This document shows, piece by piece, positions 18,321 to 27,560 of a stretch of DNA of 64,000 nucleotides (within the stretch, counting starts at the first letter, position 1; every line of letters begins with the position of its first letter). The position numbers and the translations under genes are program-made. The stretch is from Mycobacterium sp. 1100029.7. Its GTDB lineage: Bacteria; Actinomycetota; Actinomycetes; Mycobacteriales; Mycobacteriaceae. Below the pieces are notes generated by a model. It was not told the origin of the DNA. It searched no databases and saw only the letters and a list, made by a program, of their open reading frames with translations. The stretch covers positions 62,001 through 126,000 of the forward strand of contig NZ_LZSC01000011.1 of NCBI RefSeq assembly GCF_001665235.1, written 5' to 3'.

Positions 18321-19888
18321 TCCTTATTCCAGCTGCCCGGCAGCATCGGCGCGGCCGGACCGTGGTTGAGGCCGTCGCCGGTCAGCGTCGTCAGCCCGGT
18401 GGCCTGCCGTGCGCCGGATTTGGCTGCGGCGCCGGCGAATCCGAGCGGGCCCGCCGATTCGCCCGACTCTCCCACCGACGCAACGGGCTCGTCGTCGGGC
18501 CCCGGCGTGGTGTCCTCGAGGTCCATGTATTCGTAGCGGTAGGCCTTGTCCTTGACGTCTCCCCCGCGGTGGCGACGAGCCTTGAGCCGCTTCTTGGCCG
18601 CCGCCGTCGCCGTCGCGGCCGGAGCATCCGCGTCGTCGGGCGCCGGCTCCTCGGACTTGCGGCGCGAGCGACTCTTCGAGCTGCCACGCGCGGCCAATCC
18701 GGACAGACCCACGGCGTAGAGCGCGTCGGACATGCCCGCGCCGAGCCCGCTCGTACTGGTCGGCCCGAACCCGACACCGGGACCGCCACCGACCGGTGGA
18801 GCGCTACCCGCCGGGGCGGCCGTCGCCGTGGCCGGGGCCGGCGCGGGAGTGCTGACGCTGGAGGTACTCGGCACGTTTCCGAACCCCGCGGGAGCCGGCG
18901 CGGTGGGCATCGGCGTCGGCGCTATCGCGGGCAACGGCGGCTGAACCGCCAGCGGGACGGCGGTACCGACAGCGATGGCCGTCGCGCCGGCTGCTGCCGC
19001 GGCACCGGCCGCTGCGGCGACAGCCATCATGGCCGGAATGGCGACGACGGCCAATTGGATCGCGACCTGGATGAACGGCCAGAAGATCATCAGCGTGTGG
19101 AAGATGGCCCAGCCCAGCGCACTGGCCAGGGCCGGCGACAGCCCCAGCTGCCCGAAGAACGACGCGAGGCTGTTGACCCACGGCACCGGCGGGAACGGCC
19201 AGCCGCCGGGGTTGAGGTCCTTGGACACCGGCCACGCGAAATTCTTGGTGTACTGCTGCAGCCATTGGGTGAGCTGATCCATCCACGACGGATAGGTCTT
19301 CTGCGCCGCCGCGGTGGTCTGCTGCTGGGTGGTCGACGTATCGGCGGCAGCCGACATGATCTGCGGCGCCGGCGTGCTCGGCGGCACCGCGGCCAGCGCG
19401 GACTCGCTGACCGCCTCATAAGCGCTCATCGTCGTCGCGGCCTGGACCCACATGCGCGCGTAGTCGGCCTCGTTGACCGCGATCGGGATGGTGTTGATGC
19501 CGAAGAAGTTGGTCGCGAGGAGGGCGCCGTGGATGGTGTGGTTGGCGGCCAGCTCGCCCAGGGTGGGCATCGCGGCCAAGGCGGCGGTGTAGGCACCGGC
19601 GGCCGTCTCGTGCAGCGCCGCCGCGGTCGTGCTGTCGGCGGCGCTGGCCAGCAACCAGGTCAGGTAGGGGGCGTGGGCAGCGACGTACTGCTCGGCGCTG
19701 GGACCCTGCCAATCGCCGGCCTGCACCGCGCCCAGCAGCCCGGTGAGTTCGTCTGCGGCGTCGGTGTACTCGGTGCTCAACGCCGACCATGCCCCCGCGG
19801 CCGCCAGCAGCGGGCCCGGGCCGGGGCCGCTGCTCAGCAGCGTCGAGTGCACCTCGGGCGGAAACGCGAGCCAGATCGGCGCGGTCAT
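18317..19888 (-). CDS. PPE family protein with basic C-terminal tail
   Basis: A 523-residue PPE protein. The N-terminal domain starts [15 protein letters not shown] (PPE at residues 10-12) and carries the WxG motif in [13 protein letters not shown]. Residues up to about 180 form the conserved helical domain that pairs with PE and EspG proteins for type VII secretion. A hydrophobic region follows (about 270-330), then a Pro/Ala-rich stretch, then a basic stretch ([12 protein letters not shown]) and [10 protein letters not shown]. This layout recalls M. tuberculosis PPE2, whose basic segment acts as a nuclear targeting signal and whose gene also lies near cob genes; the comparison is from memory. 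No PE gene is adjacent. The longer frame to 20257 overlaps the divergent zinc-finger gene and was rejected. Confidence 0.92.
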   Translation of the reverse strand: MTAPIWLAFPPEVHSTLLSSGPGPGPLLAAAGAWSALSTEYTDAADELTGLLGAVQAGDWQGPSAEQYVAAHAPYLTWLLASAADSTTAAALHETAAGAYTAALAAMPTLGELAANHTIHGALLATNFFGINTIPIAVNEADYARMWVQAATTMSAYEAVSESALAAVPPSTPAPQIMSAAADTSTTQQQTTAAAQKTYPSWMDQLTQWLQQYTKNFAWPVSKDLNPGGWPFPPVPWVNSLASFFGQLGLSPALASALGWAIFHTLMIFWPFIQVAIQLAVVAIPAMMAVAAAAGAAAAAGATAIAVGTAVPLAVQPPLPAIAPTPMPTAPAPAGFGNVPSTSSVSTPAPAPATATAAPAGSAPPVGGGPGVGFGPTSTSGLGAGMSDALYAVGLSGLAARGSSKSRSRRKSEEPAPDDADAPAATATAAAKKRLKARRHRGGDVKDKAYRYEYMDLEDTTPGPDDEPVASVGESGESAGPLGFAGAAAKSGARQATGLTTLTGDGLNHGPAAPMLPGSWNKD

Positions 19889-20051
19889 TGAAGCGGGCTT
19901 TCCGGGACGAACGGCGACACGAATACCTCTTCGGATTCGGCGAACTGAGACTGGGCTGGCGATGCTTGCCTTCAGTGGTCGCTTGGCGGCGCGGTTTAGT
20001 TCCCAGCGAGTTTCCTTTGCATGCGACGCAACCATGCGCAACGATGCAGGG

Positions 20052-21395
20052 ATGCGGTGTGACGTTGCGCGTGAGGCGCTTTCCGCCCGATTGGACGGCG
20101 AGCGCCCCCAGGTGCTCGCGCAGCAGGTCGATGCCCACCTGGAATCGTGTCGCGGCTGCCGAACCTGGCTGATCGGGGCCGCCACGCAGACTCGCCGGTT
20201 CGCCTCGATCCCGCCCGGCGACGGTCCGGACATGGTCGACCGCATCATGGAGCGCATCGACGAGGACCCCGCCGCACGTGCGGGCTGGATGCGCGCCGTG
20301 CGCTCGCGCTATGCGCGGTGGGGGCTGATCGCGGTCGGCGTGTTCCAGGTGGCGATCGCGGCCGCGCAAATCGGCGGAATGAATTTCGGCATGGTGTCGC
20401 ATCACATGCATGGAGCGATGTCCGGCGAGCATTTGCTGCACGAGTCGACGGCGTGGTTGCTGGCGCTGGGCGCGGCGATGATCGCGGCCGGCATCTGGCC
20501 GGTCACCGCGATCGGTGTCGCGGCGATCGCCGGAGCCTACTCATTGGCGCTGATGGGTTACGTCGCCGCCGACGCGCTGGACGGGCAGGTGACGGCGACC
20601 CGGGTTGCCAGTCATGTGCCGGTGCTTCTTGGTCTGGCGTTTGCGGTGTTGGTGGCGCGCGAGCGCACCGGCGGGCGCCGGCCACGAGATTCCGAGTTCG
20701 ACGGGTTCGATGCCGAAATGTCGTGGGCCGATCGGCGGCGTGGTCATCTGCGGCCGGTGAACCGCTCGACGGACCCCTCCGCAAACTCTACGACGACCGG
20801 TCGTAGACTGACCGAGCCCGCGAAGCTAAGGTGGTTGGCCATGACCGCGTCAAGCGATGACGAGGCCGTTACCGAACTGGCCTTGGCAGCCGCGCGCGGC
20901 AATGAGCGAGCGCTCGAAGCCTTCATCAAAGCCACCCAGCAAGACGTGTGGCGGTTCGTCACTTACCTGTCCGACGCCGGCAGCGCCGACGACCTGACCC
21001 AGGAGACCTTCCTGCGGGCAATCGGTGCAATCGAACGCTTTTCGGGGCGCTCGAGTGCCCGTACGTGGTTGCTGTCCATCGCTCGGCGGGTGGTCGCCGA
21101 CCACATTCGCCACGTCCAGTCGCGACCGCGTACCGCGCCCGGCGCCGATCCGGAGCGGGTGCGTGACAGTGACCGCCATTCGCGAGGGTTCGAGGACCTG
21201 GTCGAAGTCACCGCGATGATCGCCAACCTCACCACCGAACAACGCGAAGCCTTGCTGCTGACACAGTTGCTCGGGCTGCCCTACGCCGACGCCGCCGCCG
21301 TGTGCGGCTGCCCGGTGGGCACGATTCGCTCCCGGGTGGCCCGGGCTCGCGACGCGCTACTGGCCGACGCCGATCGCGACGGCCTGACCGGTTAG
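20052..21395 (+). CDS. Zinc-finger membrane protein continuous with sigma factor SigC (apparent anti-sigma/sigma fusion)
   Basis: One uninterrupted frame of 447 residues. Residues 1-40 form a zf-HC2 type zinc finger (Cys3, His29, Cys33, Cys36), the hallmark of anti-sigma factors. Four hydrophobic helices follow (about 90-106, 133-150, 152-172, 188-202). The predicted external loop between the first two is rich in Met and His (residues 110-130, including the cluster HHMHGAM). A cytoplasmic linker (about 203-263) leads without a stop into complete SigC, whose usual Met is residue 264. Four helices place both zinc finger and sigma domain in the cytoplasm. An alternative start is ATG 20034. Whether the frame is translated as one protein, or SigC also initiates internally, cannot be decided here. 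A sequencing error removing an original stop is possible. Confidence 0.65.
   Translation: MRCDVAREALSARLDGERPQVLAQQVDAHLESCRGCRTWLIGAATQTRRFASIPPGDGPDMVDRIMERIDEDPAARAGWMRAVRSRYARWGLIAVGVFQVAIAAAQIGGMNFGMVSHHMHGAMSGEHLLHESTAWLLALGAAMIAAGIWPVTAIGVAAIAGAYSLALMGYVAADALDGQVTATRVASHVPVLLGLAFAVLVARERTGGRRPRDSEFDGFDAEMSWADRRRGHLRPVNRSTDPSANSTTTGRRLTEPAKLRWLAMTASSDDEAVTELALAAARGNERALEAFIKATQQDVWRFVTYLSDAGSADDLTQETFLRAIGAIERFSGRSSARTWLLSIARRVVADHIRHVQSRPRTAPGADPERVRDSDRHSRGFEDLVEVTAMIANLTTEQREALLLTQLLGLPYADAAAVCGCPVGTIRSRVARARDALLADADRDGLTG
20841..21395 (+). CDS. sigC: ECF sigma factor C
   Basis: A 184-residue ECF sigma factor that closely follows M. tuberculosis SigC as I remember it: [20 protein letters not shown] at the start, the region 2 segment [19 protein letters not shown] with [16 protein letters not shown], and the region 4 segment [19 protein letters not shown] followed by [16 protein letters not shown]. 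The ATG at 20841 gives the standard SigC length. In the sequenced strain the frame is open upstream into a zinc-finger membrane domain (see the overlapping entry). SigC has been linked to virulence and copper nutrition in M. tuberculosis. The stop overlaps that of convergent cobK by three bases. Confidence 0.92.
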   Translation: MTASSDDEAVTELALAAARGNERALEAFIKATQQDVWRFVTYLSDAGSADDLTQETFLRAIGAIERFSGRSSARTWLLSIARRVVADHIRHVQSRPRTAPGADPERVRDSDRHSRGFEDLVEVTAMIANLTTEQREALLLTQLLGLPYADAAAVCGCPVGTIRSRVARARDALLADADRDGLTG

Positions 21396-22117
21396 TTCAG
21401 CGCGTCAAGCCATTGCACGGCCTGCTCGACGGTGCCCACCGTCGCGACACCGTCGGGAAATTGCGGCCTGGCCACCATCACTACCGGAATGTCCAGCGCC
21501 GCAGCCGCATCCAGCTTCGCCCGGGTCATATCGCCGCCGCTGTTCTTGGTCACCAGGGCGTCAATCCGGTGGTCGCGCAGTAGGGCGACTTCGTCGTCGT
21601 AGTGATACGGGCCGCGCGACAACAGCACGTGATGATCTCGCGGCAGGGAGCCGTCATCCGGGTCGGTCACGGCGCGGATCAGAAACCACGCGTCGCTGTT
21701 CGCAAAGGCTTTCGTTGCGGAGCGGCCGGTGGTGAGGAAGACACGTTCGTAGCCGCGCTCTGCGACCACTGCCGCGGCTTCGGCGTCCGACCTGACGACG
21801 TCGGCGTCGCCAGGGTCCCAGGCCGGGCGGGCCAACACCAAAAGTGGGATGGCCAGTTCCCGACAGGCCGTCGCGGCGTGCGCGGTCATGGTCGCCGCAA
21901 ACGGATGCGTGGCATCGACGACGGCGTCGATGCTCTCGTCCCGGAGCCAGCCGCGCAGTCCCGCGATGCCGCCGAAGCCGCCGATGCGAACGGGGCCAAC
22001 GGGCAACGCCGGATTGGGCACCCGGCCGGCCAGCGAGCTGATGATGTCGCGGTCTGCGTGCAACGCTTTCGCGAGCGCACGGCCCTCAGCGGTGCCGCCG
22101 AGGATCAGGACCCGCAT
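21392..22117 (-). CDS. cobK: Precorrin-6A reductase CobK
   Basis: A 241-residue CobK, the NADPH-dependent reductase that turns precorrin-6A into precorrin-6B. It starts [19 protein letters not shown], and has [23 protein letters not shown] and [17 protein letters not shown], all conserved in CobK/CbiJ. Start ATG overlaps the cobM stop by one base (TGATG), so translation is coupled. It is the last gene of the minus-strand operon SDR-cobL-cobM-cobK. Confidence 0.96.
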   Translation of the reverse strand: MRVLILGGTAEGRALAKALHADRDIISSLAGRVPNPALPVGPVRIGGFGGIAGLRGWLRDESIDAVVDATHPFAATMTAHAATACRELAIPLLVLARPAWDPGDADVVRSDAEAAAVVAERGYERVFLTTGRSATKAFANSDAWFLIRAVTDPDDGSLPRDHHVLLSRGPYHYDDEVALLRDHRIDALVTKNSGGDMTRAKLDAAAALDIPVVMVARPQFPDGVATVGTVEQAVQWLDALN

Positions 22118-22872
22118 CAGTGTTGGCCGCGTGCGCGGCGCGCGGTCGAGTACAGGTAGCTGTCGGTGAATCCTTCGGCGGCCAAGACCTCGCCGACGAC
22201 GATGACGGCGGTCTTGGTGATGTTGGCCTCGTGCATTTGGTCGGAAATGGTTTCCAGGGTGCCGCGCAGGACGACCTGCTGCGGCCAGGTTGCGAATGCG
22301 ACTGTCGCGGCCGGGGTTTCGGGCCGGTAACCGTTTTCGAGCAGCTGGCCGACGATGGTGTCGATCTGGGCGGCGGCCAGGTACAGGACCAGCGTGCCGC
22401 CGGACCGGGTCAGGGTGGGCAGGTCTTCGCCGGGCGGCATTGCGGTCGACAGCGTCGACACCCGGGTCAGTGTCACCGTTTGCGCGACGCCCGGCACGGT
22501 GAGCTCGCGGTTCAGCGCGGCCGCCGCCGCGGCGAAAGCCGGTACGCCCGGGACGACTTCGTAGTCGATGTGCAGTGCGTCGAGTCGGCGGCATTGTTCA
22601 GCCAAAGCGCTGTACAGCGATGGGTCACCCGAATGCAGGCGGGCCACGTCGTGGCCTTTCCGGTGTGCCTCAAAGAGTTCGGCGATGATCTGGTCCAGCG
22701 TCAGTGGGCCGGTGTCGACGATGTGCGCGTCGGGCGGGCAGCAGGCCAGCAGATCGTCGGGCATGATCGATCCGGCGTAAAGGCAGATCTTGCATCGCTG
22801 CAACAGGCGTTGACCGCGGACGGTGATCAGGTCGGCGGCCCCGGGCCCCGCACCGATGAAGTAGACCGTCAC
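22117..22872 (-). CDS. cobM: Precorrin-4 C11-methyltransferase CobM
   Basis: A 251-residue SAM-dependent methylase producing precorrin-5. It starts VTVYFIGAGPGAADLITVRG and carries VARLHSGDPSLYSALAEQ and ATVAFATWPQQ. I chose the GTG at 22872 because it overlaps the cobL stop as GTGA and gives the length and start known for the mycobacterial protein; another in-frame GTG lies at 22887. It is co-transcribed with cobL upstream and cobK downstream. Confidence 0.95.
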   Translation of the reverse strand: MTVYFIGAGPGAADLITVRGQRLLQRCKICLYAGSIMPDDLLACCPPDAHIVDTGPLTLDQIIAELFEAHRKGHDVARLHSGDPSLYSALAEQCRRLDALHIDYEVVPGVPAFAAAAAALNRELTVPGVAQTVTLTRVSTLSTAMPPGEDLPTLTRSGGTLVLYLAAAQIDTIVGQLLENGYRPETPAATVAFATWPQQVVLRGTLETISDQMHEANITKTAVIVVGEVLAAEGFTDSYLYSTARRARGQH

Positions 22873-24026
22873 TTCGTCACCGTCCACTGAGTGACCGGGT
22901 GGCGCGGCCGCCAGCCGGTGAAGGCACCCAGCGGCTCGCCCTCGTAGTGCTGGAAACGCCGCAGCTCGCCGCCGAGTGTCGAGTGTGACTGCAGCACAAT
23001 CGATTCAGATTCGGCCGTGACGGTGTTGGTGACCAGGCGACCTCCTTTGGGCAGGCGCTCCAGGCAGGCGTCGAGGAGGCCCGGATCGGTCAGGCCACCG
23101 CCGATGAAGATCGCATCAGGGGTGGGCGCACCGTCGAACGCCGCGGGCGCATCGCCACACACGTCAATGTCGACCCCGAAGGCAGTGGCGTTCAATTCGA
23201 TGTTGTGGCGGCGCTTTTCGTCCTGCTCGAAGGCGACGGCGGCGCAGCCTCGCCAGCTACGGCACCATTCGACGGCAATGCTGCCCGAGCCCGCACCGAC
23301 GTCCCACAGCCGCTCACCGGGGCGCGGGCTCAGAGCCGCGAGGGTGACCGCACGGATGCCGAGTTTCGTGATCTGGCCGTCGTGGGCGAACGCCTCGTCG
23401 GGCAACGGCGCGATGCGTTCGTCGGGCAGATAGCGGACGGCGATCACATTGAGGTCGTCGACGTCGTCGTCATTCCAGTCGCGTGCGCTCCCGTCGCGGC
23501 GGCGTTCGGCCGGACCACCGAGCTGTTCGAGGACGCTGAACTCGGAATCGCCGCGGCCATACTCGGTGAGCAGTGCCGCCAAAACCGTTGGTGTGAGCCC
23601 ATTCTGCGACAGCACGATGGCCTGCCCGCCGCGGCGCAGCGCGGTGCGCGGTGCGGCGGTGACGAGGCTGATCACCTCGGTGTCGTGCACGTTCCATCCC
23701 ATCCGGGCGCAGGCCAGTGTCACCGACGACACATGCGGCAGTATGCGGACGGCTTCCGCGCCATACAGACGAATAAGGGTGCCACCGATGCCGTGCATGA
23801 GGGGGTCACCGCTGGCGACGATGTGAATGAGGCGGTCGACGGGAAGCGTTTGCAGGGCGGGCAGCATCGGCGACGGCCACTGCCTGCGTTCGGCGGTGAT
23901 CGTGTCGTCGAGCAAGCCGAGTTGCCTCTCCGCGCCGTAAATGACCGTAGCGCTTCGCAATTCATCAATCGCGGCGCTTGAAAGTCCGTTTATACCGTCG
24001 GCGCCGATGCCGACCACGATGATCAT
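22869..24026 (-). CDS. cobL: Precorrin-6Y C5,15-methyltransferase (decarboxylating) CobL
   Basis: A 385-residue two-domain CobL. The N-terminal half (about 1-205) is a tetrapyrrole methylase starting [16 protein letters not shown] with HIVASGDPLMHGIGG. The C-terminal half is a class I SAM methyltransferase with LWDVGAGSGSIAVEW. Together they methylate C-5 and C-15 and decarboxylate the acetate side chain to give precorrin-8X, the CobH substrate. Start ATG 24026 overlaps the SDR stop by four bases (ATGA), so the longer frame to 24095 is unlikely. Confidence 0.96.
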   Translation of the reverse strand: MIIVVGIGADGINGLSSAAIDELRSATVIYGAERQLGLLDDTITAERRQWPSPMLPALQTLPVDRLIHIVASGDPLMHGIGGTLIRLYGAEAVRILPHVSSVTLACARMGWNVHDTEVISLVTAAPRTALRRGGQAIVLSQNGLTPTVLAALLTEYGRGDSEFSVLEQLGGPAERRRDGSARDWNDDDVDDLNVIAVRYLPDERIAPLPDEAFAHDGQITKLGIRAVTLAALSPRPGERLWDVGAGSGSIAVEWCRSWRGCAAVAFEQDEKRRHNIELNATAFGVDIDVCGDAPAAFDGAPTPDAIFIGGGLTDPGLLDACLERLPKGGRLVTNTVTAESESIVLQSHSTLGGELRRFQHYEGEPLGAFTGWRPRHPVTQWTVTK

Positions 24027-24772
24027 CGCGGCATCCTGCGCCAGAGGAACTGCGGCAGCAGTCGCATGACGAACGCCGCGGGGCCCAGTGCCCACGGAAT
24101 CCAGACGACGCGGCGGCGCTTGGCCAGCGCGCGGGCCGTCGCGGCCGCCACCTGCTCCGGGGTGCTGGACAACGGCGCGGGCGTCATGCCCTCTGTCATA
24201 CGCCCGATGACGAATCCCGGTCGCGAAACGAGCAGGTGTACGCCGGTGCCGTGCAGGGCGTCGGCCAAGCCGCTGGCGAAACCGTCCAGTCCGGCCTTCG
24301 CGGATCCATAGACGTAGTTGGCGCGACGCACGCGTGCGCCGGCGATCGAGGAGAACACCACCAACGATCCGCTGCCCGCCGTACGCATCGCGGTAGCGAG
24401 GTGGGTGAGCATGCTGACCTGAGCGACGTAGTCGGTGTGCACGACCGCCACCGCGTGCGCCGCGTCGGCCTCGGCACGGGCCTGATCGCCGAGGATGCCG
24501 AAGGCCAGCACCGCGGTGGCGATCGGGCCATGCGCGGCGATAACCGAGGCGACCAGCGGCCCGTGCGAAGTGAGGTCGTCGGCGTCGAACTCGAGCGTAT
24601 GCACCGCCGTCGCCCCGGCCGCGTTGAGCGCGGCGACCTCCTCGTCGAGTTGGTTGGCCCGGCGCGCGGCAAGCACCACCGTCGCGCCGTTGGCCAGGCG
24701 ACGAGCGAGTTCGATGCCGATCTCGCTACGACCGCCGAGAATTAGAACCGGACCCGTGCCCGTGTCGTCCAC
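24023..24772 (-). CDS. Short-chain dehydrogenase (Rv2073c-like)
   Basis: A 249-residue SDR that starts at GTG 24772 with [19 protein letters not shown]. The glycine motif is GGRSEIG, the catalytic serine lies in [11 protein letters not shown] and the YxxxK motif is YGSAK. It is more like the DprE2-type branch of SDRs than like classical ketoreductases (the C-terminal [21 protein letters not shown] is a membrane-leaning tail). The length equals that of M. tuberculosis Rv2073c, found at the same place before cobL. It is the first gene of the cobLMK operon by position, though no cobalamin step needs it; function unknown. Confidence 0.88.
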   Translation of the reverse strand: MDDTGTGPVLILGGRSEIGIELARRLANGATVVLAARRANQLDEEVAALNAAGATAVHTLEFDADDLTSHGPLVASVIAAHGPIATAVLAFGILGDQARAEADAAHAVAVVHTDYVAQVSMLTHLATAMRTAGSGSLVVFSSIAGARVRRANYVYGSAKAGLDGFASGLADALHGTGVHLLVSRPGFVIGRMTEGMTPAPLSSTPEQVAAATARALAKRRRVVWIPWALGPAAFVMRLLPQFLWRRMPR

Positions 24773-24804
24773 GGCTGCGATTATTACCTGCGCTAGCGTG
24801 GGCG

Positions 24805-25218
24805 GTGATGGCGAACACCACAACGCGGCTCACCAACGACGCTTTGGCGTTTCTGTCCGAACGTCACTTGGCGATGCTGACCACGCTTCGCGCCGACAAT
24901 TCTCCACATGTGGTGGCCGTCGGATTCACCTTCGACCCGGTCACTCACATCGCTCGGGTCATCACCAGCGGGGGCACGCAAAAGGCCGTCAACGCCGACC
25001 GCGCCGGGGTGGCGGTGCTCAGCCAGGTCGACGGCGCGCGATGGATTTCGCTCGAGGGCCGGTCCAAGGTGAACAACGATGCCGATGCCGTGCGCGATGC
25101 CGAGCTGCGGTACGCCCAGCGCTACCGCACCCCGCGGCCCAATCCCCGACGGGTGGTCATCGAAGTTCAGGTGGAACGGGTGTTGGGGTCGTCGGATCTG
25201 CTAGACCGCGGCGAGTGA
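24805..25218 (+). CDS. F420-dependent biliverdin reductase-like split-barrel protein (Rv2074-like)
   Basis: A 137-residue split beta-barrel protein nearly identical in memory to M. tuberculosis Rv2074, which binds F420 and reduces biliverdin. Conserved stretches are [38 protein letters not shown] and [20 protein letters not shown]. The start is GTG 24805 or ATG 24808; a TAGCGT hexamer at 24794-24799 suggests a leaderless transcript beginning at one of them. It is divergent from the SDR-cobL operon and its last 52 bases overlap the end of the small convergent gene. Confidence 0.92.
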   Translation: MMANTTTRLTNDALAFLSERHLAMLTTLRADNSPHVVAVGFTFDPVTHIARVITSGGTQKAVNADRAGVAVLSQVDGARWISLEGRSKVNNDADAVRDAELRYAQRYRTPRPNPRRVVIEVQVERVLGSSDLLDRGE

Positions 25219-25442
25219 CTTTGGCGGTCAGCCGCCAGCTTAGGGTCGTACTCCGTACCTGAGGTGTCGTCCCAGAACTTGGATGACACTTCCTGCACAA
25301 CGTCTTCTGGCCGGACGGCATCTATCTGCCTCTGAAACTCGTCAAATGCTTTGCGCGCGCGTGCCACTTCCGCTTCGGTCGGTGGCGTTACGCCGGCTTC
25401 TTCGGGCGTCGAAAATATCTTGCCGGCCATTTTCTTGCTCAC
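25167..25442 (-). CDS. Small hypothetical acidic protein
   Basis: A 91-residue protein reading [17 protein letters not shown] at the start, then a helical charged region [20 protein letters not shown] and a polar, probably disordered end. The start GTG 25442 has a GAGGGAG ribosome site seven bases before it; a Met four codons in is the alternative. No family recognised. It overlaps the end of the Rv2074-like gene (convergent) and diverges from the 524-aa gene. In M. tuberculosis a small gene of about 83 codons (Rv2076c) occurs at a similar place; I cannot confirm homology. Confidence 0.6.
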   Translation of the reverse strand: MSKKMAGKIFSTPEEAGVTPPTEAEVARARKAFDEFQRQIDAVRPEDVVQEVSSKFWDDTSGTEYDPKLAADRQSHSPRSSRSDDPNTRST

Positions 25443-25540
25443 GCTAAAGCTCCCTCTCAACTGGTTCTTCGTCGACGCTAGGCGCGTTCGACAGCATCGG
25501 CAATTCACACGTCGGCGCTTTCCTCGAGTGGCAGCGGCCG

Positions 25541-25577
25541 GGTGAATTGACCGACATCGATTGCGGTAGTTAGCCTC
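25541..25577 (+). promoter_or_regulatory. Promoter-like element with GGTGAATTGACC (copy 1)
   Basis: GGTGAATTGACC contains a -35-like TTGACC (25547-25552); an 18-base spacer and TAGCCT (25571-25576) follow. The same element, including CATCGAT and GTTAGCCTC, recurs at 27901, and its first 12 bases recur at 38083. It lies about 80 bases before the 524-aa gene. Confidence 0.6.
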
Positions 25578-25658
25578 ACGACTAATGAGGCGGATGGTGC
25601 CGATGCCGATCGACACCAGGCATCCGAGCAGTAAACCTCTGACGTTGGGAACACCGCG

Positions 25659-27233
25659 ATGGAACTCAGCTGCATAAGCATCCCGGAGTTGATCGCCTAC
25701 GCCGGCGGCGATCCCTGGGCGATCAACCACAGTCTGCAAGTCGGCCGCCCAGCACAGATTTCTGACTTGGCAGAGGCGTTTCACACCGCGGGTAGGTGCA
25801 CGAGCGAGTCCAACAATGCATTCGAGGAAGCACGTCGTCGTTTCGAGGCGTCGTGGAACCACGAGAACGGTGACAACCCGATCAACGATTCCGGCGAAGT
25901 GCAGCGATTGGTCAACGCCCTTGGCTCACAGTCGTTGCAACTTCCCAAAATTGGGGTGGAGTTAGAAAGAATCGCCGCGGCGTTGGCCGGTGCACAACAA
26001 TGCGGTGCGGTGCTGGTCTCGAACCTGGAAACGCACCTGGAAGTCATCGACAGCGAGATGTTAGTAGCTCTCGCGCAGGAGCACAGCGACGGATATACCG
26101 CTACCGAAAGACAAATCATCCATCAACACAGGATTGCGCTTGAAGATGAGGCAATCGCCGAGACTGAAGCCGCGCTGCATCAGCTGCGGTCAGTACGCCA
26201 GAAATACTCGAACTGCCTACAGAGTTCGCTGAACACACTCCGCACCGAGGGGTACGACGCGACAGCGCTTCAGGACATGGACGCGCAAGGACGCGGTGTA
26301 GATGCCGGCAGGCAAGGCGATAGACGGCAAAACCAAATCGCCGCCTTCGCAGAGGTTTTCGGCCGACAACCGACGTCAGCAGCTGACTGGGAAACGGCTG
26401 CGGCACTCGATCCCCACAGCTATGAGGCCAAGAATCGCGGTAAACCACCCAATATCGTCGTGGGACGAATCAAACCTGTTCCGGGACAAGGTGTAGTGCG
26501 GACCAACATGTTCATTCCCGGCCGCGCGGTGTGGGATCCGCAGCTCGATTGGCAGCCCATACACAACAATCTTGGCGATAACCGCGGCTTCTCGCCGACG
26601 GCCGGACCCGAGGAGTCACGGGTTTCCATCTATGTCGACTACGAAAACGGCATCATCGTTGCGCGACAGAATCCTTCGATCGACGAAGCGACTGGCAAGG
26701 TCCGCGTGGGAACGCCGAGTATCTCGGCCGTCCAAAAGAGCAACGGCGCAGTATTGATCAAATACAGCGCCGCGGACCCATTCTCTCCCGGAGGAGAGGG
26801 CCTTGCGAAAGCAATCAATTTCGACGTCAACGGCAGCCTGGCGATCGAGCCGACACCTGGGGGTCCTCGCGTCGGTGGCACGATCACCAATTTCCCGGCA
26901 TTCGAGATCTACAACGATCGCCCTGGAGCCGACACGGCGAATCTGGTCCAATCGTGGCCGCTTTTCGAAGAGCGGGCCGGCGGGCCCCTGGCCGGGCTGT
27001 GGTGGCACAGACCGATCGGTGACGCAGCCCTTGAGCTGTCGTTCAACGATCAGTATCCGGCTCCACGGACACCCGCCCTCCCGCACAGCGGTCATCTGCC
27101 ACCCTTAGCGCCGATCGGCCCCCCACTTGTTGCCAGCCCGCCGGGTATGTATCCCCTCGGACCTGTCGATCGCCCAACGGACATTGGCGTGCACGATCCC
27201 GCTGTAGTGTTGCCGCTGCTACCGGCCAGATAG
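25659..27233 (+). CDS. Large protein with Rv2079-type N-terminal domain, unknown C-terminal domain
   Basis: A 524-residue protein. Residues 1 to about 205 match the N-terminus of the 620-aa hydrolase protein at 38152 very closely (for example IPELIAYAGGDPWAINHSLQ against IPHLIAEAGGDPWTINDSLQ). This domain is helical, with a long coiled-coil-like stretch, and is known from M. tuberculosis Rv2079 and relatives. The C-terminal part is unrelated to the hydrolase: it holds a beta-rich segment (about 265-450) with VSIYVDYENGIIVARQNPS and WWHRPIGDAALELSFNDQYP, and ends Pro-rich. A common N-terminal module with exchangeable C-terminal domains is the design of secreted effectors. No signal peptide or membrane helix seen. 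Next are two small membrane genes in the same direction. Confidence 0.75.
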   Translation: MELSCISIPELIAYAGGDPWAINHSLQVGRPAQISDLAEAFHTAGRCTSESNNAFEEARRRFEASWNHENGDNPINDSGEVQRLVNALGSQSLQLPKIGVELERIAAALAGAQQCGAVLVSNLETHLEVIDSEMLVALAQEHSDGYTATERQIIHQHRIALEDEAIAETEAALHQLRSVRQKYSNCLQSSLNTLRTEGYDATALQDMDAQGRGVDAGRQGDRRQNQIAAFAEVFGRQPTSAADWETAAALDPHSYEAKNRGKPPNIVVGRIKPVPGQGVVRTNMFIPGRAVWDPQLDWQPIHNNLGDNRGFSPTAGPEESRVSIYVDYENGIIVARQNPSIDEATGKVRVGTPSISAVQKSNGAVLIKYSAADPFSPGGEGLAKAINFDVNGSLAIEPTPGGPRVGGTITNFPAFEIYNDRPGADTANLVQSWPLFEERAGGPLAGLWWHRPIGDAALELSFNDQYPAPRTPALPHSGHLPPLAPIGPPLVASPPGMYPLGPVDRPTDIGVHDPAVVLPLLPAR

Positions 27234-27250
27234 AGGGGTGAGTGAGTCCA

Positions 27251-27559
27251 ATGAAAGAGCCGATCGACTGGATCCGCGCAGTCTTTCTCGGCGCGATCTC
27301 CGGCGGCTTCCTCTGGGCAATCATGCTGACGGTGACATTTGTTGCGATCCATGGAGATAACTTGACGGGCGACTTCTACGCACCTATCTCCGCTGTGTCG
27401 ATCGGGATCATCATCGTCGGGATCACCTTTTACTCGCGGGCGAGGTCGTCGCGCTGGCGCAGCACCGGTGTCGGCATTATCTTGGCACCGCTTACCGGAT
27501 GGTCGATCCTGCTATTCATTACGCTGGCCGTAGTGTTGCCCAGGCAGGGGACGCTCTGA
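27251..27559 (+). CDS. Small membrane protein, three helices
   Basis: A 102-residue protein with three hydrophobic segments (about residues 9-32, 45-60 and 70-95) separated by short polar loops. Start ATG 27251 (MKEPIDWIRAV) or GTG 27242, three codons earlier; a GAGGGG lies 12 or three bases upstream, so neither spacing is ideal. It follows the 524-aa gene by 17 bases and precedes the next small membrane gene by one base, so the three are probably one operon. No family recognised. A partner or immunity-like role for the 524-aa protein is a guess from position. Confidence 0.65.
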   Translation: MKEPIDWIRAVFLGAISGGFLWAIMLTVTFVAIHGDNLTGDFYAPISAVSIGIIIVGITFYSRARSSRWRSTGVGIILAPLTGWSILLFITLAVVLPRQGTL

Positions 27560-27560
27560 C

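Noticed and set aside
18263..19891. Long plus-strand open frame opposite the PPE gene
   Set aside because: Gly/Arg-rich shadow of a GC-rich gene; no motif; the PPE protein on the other strand is certain.
19889..20051. Cobalamin riboswitch before the PPE gene
   Set aside because: Only isolated fragments (GGGAAC, ACCACTGA) appear and not in the expected order; no CCCGCNACTG-type core. None seen before cobG or cobN either.
22118..22594. N-terminal extension of cobK in the same frame
   Set aside because: It lies inside cobM and gives an Arg-rich sequence; the TGATG overlap marks the real start.
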